NCBI RefSeq assembly: GCF_019991125.1
Contig: NZ_JAGENB010000001.1
Span: 558,001-622,000, forward strand
Length of the DNA stretch: 64,000 nt
Direction of reading: 5' to 3'
Origin: Phyllobacterium calauticae
Lineage (GTDB): Bacteria; Pseudomonadota; Alphaproteobacteria; Rhizobiales; Rhizobiaceae
Numbering within the stretch: position 1 is the stretch's first letter; every line of letters starts with the position of its first letter. This document shows positions 63,310 to 64,000 of this stretch, piece by piece. A program made the translations under genes and the position numbers. The notes under the pieces were generated by a model. The model made no database searches. It worked only from the letters and a program-made list of their open reading frames with translations, and was not told the DNA's origin.

Positions 63310-64000
63310 ATGGCGCGCGATACAACAGACGAGACGCCCCTTTCCGGCACGGAAGAACTGGCGACCTACCTCGCCCAGGGCTCCAAGCCGCAATCCGCAT
63401 GGCGCATCGGCACAGAGCACGAAAAATTCCCGTTCTATACCGAAGACAACAGCCCGGTTCCCTATGACGGTCCGCGCGGCATCCGGGCCATTCTGGAAGG
63501 CATGCAGTCGAAACTGGGCTGGGAACCGATCATTGACGAAGGCAATATCATCGGCCTCGTCGAACCGACCGGCCAGGGCGCTATTTCGCTTGAGCCGGGC
63601 GGCCAGTTCGAACTGTCGGGCGCACCGCTCTCCACCATTCACCAGACCTGCCGCGAAACCAATGCGCATCTGGCGCAGGTGCGCGAGATAGCCGAGCCGC
63701 TCGGCATCCGCTTCCTGGGTCTTGGCGGCAGTCCGAAATGGTCCCTGGCGGAAACGCCGCGCATGCCGAAGTCCCGCTACAACATCATGTCCAACTATAT
63801 GCCGAAAGTCGGCAAGGACGGGCTGAACATGATGTACCGCACCTGTACCATCCAGGTGAATCTCGACTTCGCCTCGGAAACCGACATGCGCCGCAAGATG
63901 CAGGTTTCGGTGAAACTGCAGTCCATCGCCACGGCGCTGTTCGCCATGTCGCCGTTTACCGAGGGCAAGCCGAACGGCCTGTTGTCCTGGCGCTCCAATA
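63310..64000 (+). CDS. gshA: glutamate-cysteine ligase, plant/alphaproteobacterial type (partial, runs off the window)
   Basis: First enzyme of glutathione synthesis, joining glutamate and cysteine with ATP. The visible 230 residues begin [21 protein letters not shown] and include [15 protein letters not shown], the ATP/Mg-site [18 protein letters not shown] and [14 protein letters not shown], all of the GCS2/plant class rather than the E. coli type. GGGGAAG lies about 8 nt upstream of the ATG. The protein continues past 64000 without a stop; expected full length is about 450 aa. It supplies glutathione for the GSTs and for the KefB-type antiporter elsewhere in this window. Confidence 0.95.
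   Translation, partial: MARDTTDETPLSGTEELATYLAQGSKPQSAWRIGTEHEKFPFYTEDNSPVPYDGPRGIRAILEGMQSKLGWEPIIDEGNIIGLVEPTGQGAISLEPGGQFELSGAPLSTIHQTCRETNAHLAQVREIAEPLGIRFLGLGGSPKWSLAETPRMPKSRYNIMSNYMPKVGKDGLNMMYRTCTIQVNLDFASETDMRRKMQVSVKLQSIATALFAMSPFTEGKPNGLLSWRSN

Overview
The window is an ordinary-looking chromosomal segment of a GC-rich alphaproteobacterium, most likely Hyphomicrobiales (Rhizobiales) near Brucellaceae or Phyllobacteriaceae. Supporting signs are the order lpxK-waaA-DUF374 acyltransferase-DUF4170-cysQ-pmbA/TldD, short HisG paired with HisZ, a plant/alphaproteobacterial-type glutamate-cysteine ligase, DUF2093, DUF3422 and a TIGR01459-type HAD protein, and a CIRCE-controlled groESL. I see no rRNA, tRNA, CRISPR array, prophage or intact insertion sequence. 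The species call is inference from gene content.

Layout. 0-6.1 kb: aminotransferase, MBL hydrolase, glutaryl-CoA dehydrogenase, mutL, DUF2093, YbaY-like lipoprotein. 6.1-11.7 kb: minus-strand lipid A/Kdo operon with overlapping genes. 11.8-20.2 kb: CPA2 antiporter, a 56-aa membrane protein, patatin lipase, a paired M16 protease operon, rsmD and an RluB-type pseudouridine synthase with a 300-residue disordered tail. 20.2-29.2 kb: tadA, a 274-bp TA-flanked inverted-repeat element (MITE-like), a DUF4105 protein, lipoprotein, ileS, MipA/OmpV, ribF, HAD phosphatase. 29.2-40.4 kb: an accessory stretch with three HxlR regulators each beside a redox enzyme, a CDF zinc exporter with an ArsR/SmtB repressor, groESL, a VapBC pair and small stress proteins. 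40.4-48.8 kb: AraC regulator, fumC, DoxX, exported MsrA/MsrB, hisS-hisZ-hisG, tag. 48.9-54 kb: L,D-transpeptidase and the glcDEF glycolate oxidase operon. 54-64 kb: a truncated TetA-like MFS gene, LysR, DUF3422, a GntR regulator coupled to a phosphatase, a glutamine amidotransferase, GNAT, a DMT exporter opposite an Lrp regulator, rsmE, and gshA running off the end.

Themes. Envelope biogenesis (Kdo-lipid A, M16 proteases, L,D-transpeptidase, patatin) and redox or metal defence (HxlR modules, two GSTs, periplasmic Msr pair, CDF/ArsR, gshA, KefB-type antiporter) dominate. The most distinctive non-coding signal is the element at 20700-20973: removing it with one TA recreates a site where the two convergent neighbours share overlapping TAA stops, and its first base after the TA (G) turns both stops into TAG. 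I found no convincing new multi-gene system. The best leads are this element, the nested promoter/operator of the CDF gene, the HxlR-redox modules, the dyads upstream of glcD, and two unlisted small proteins.
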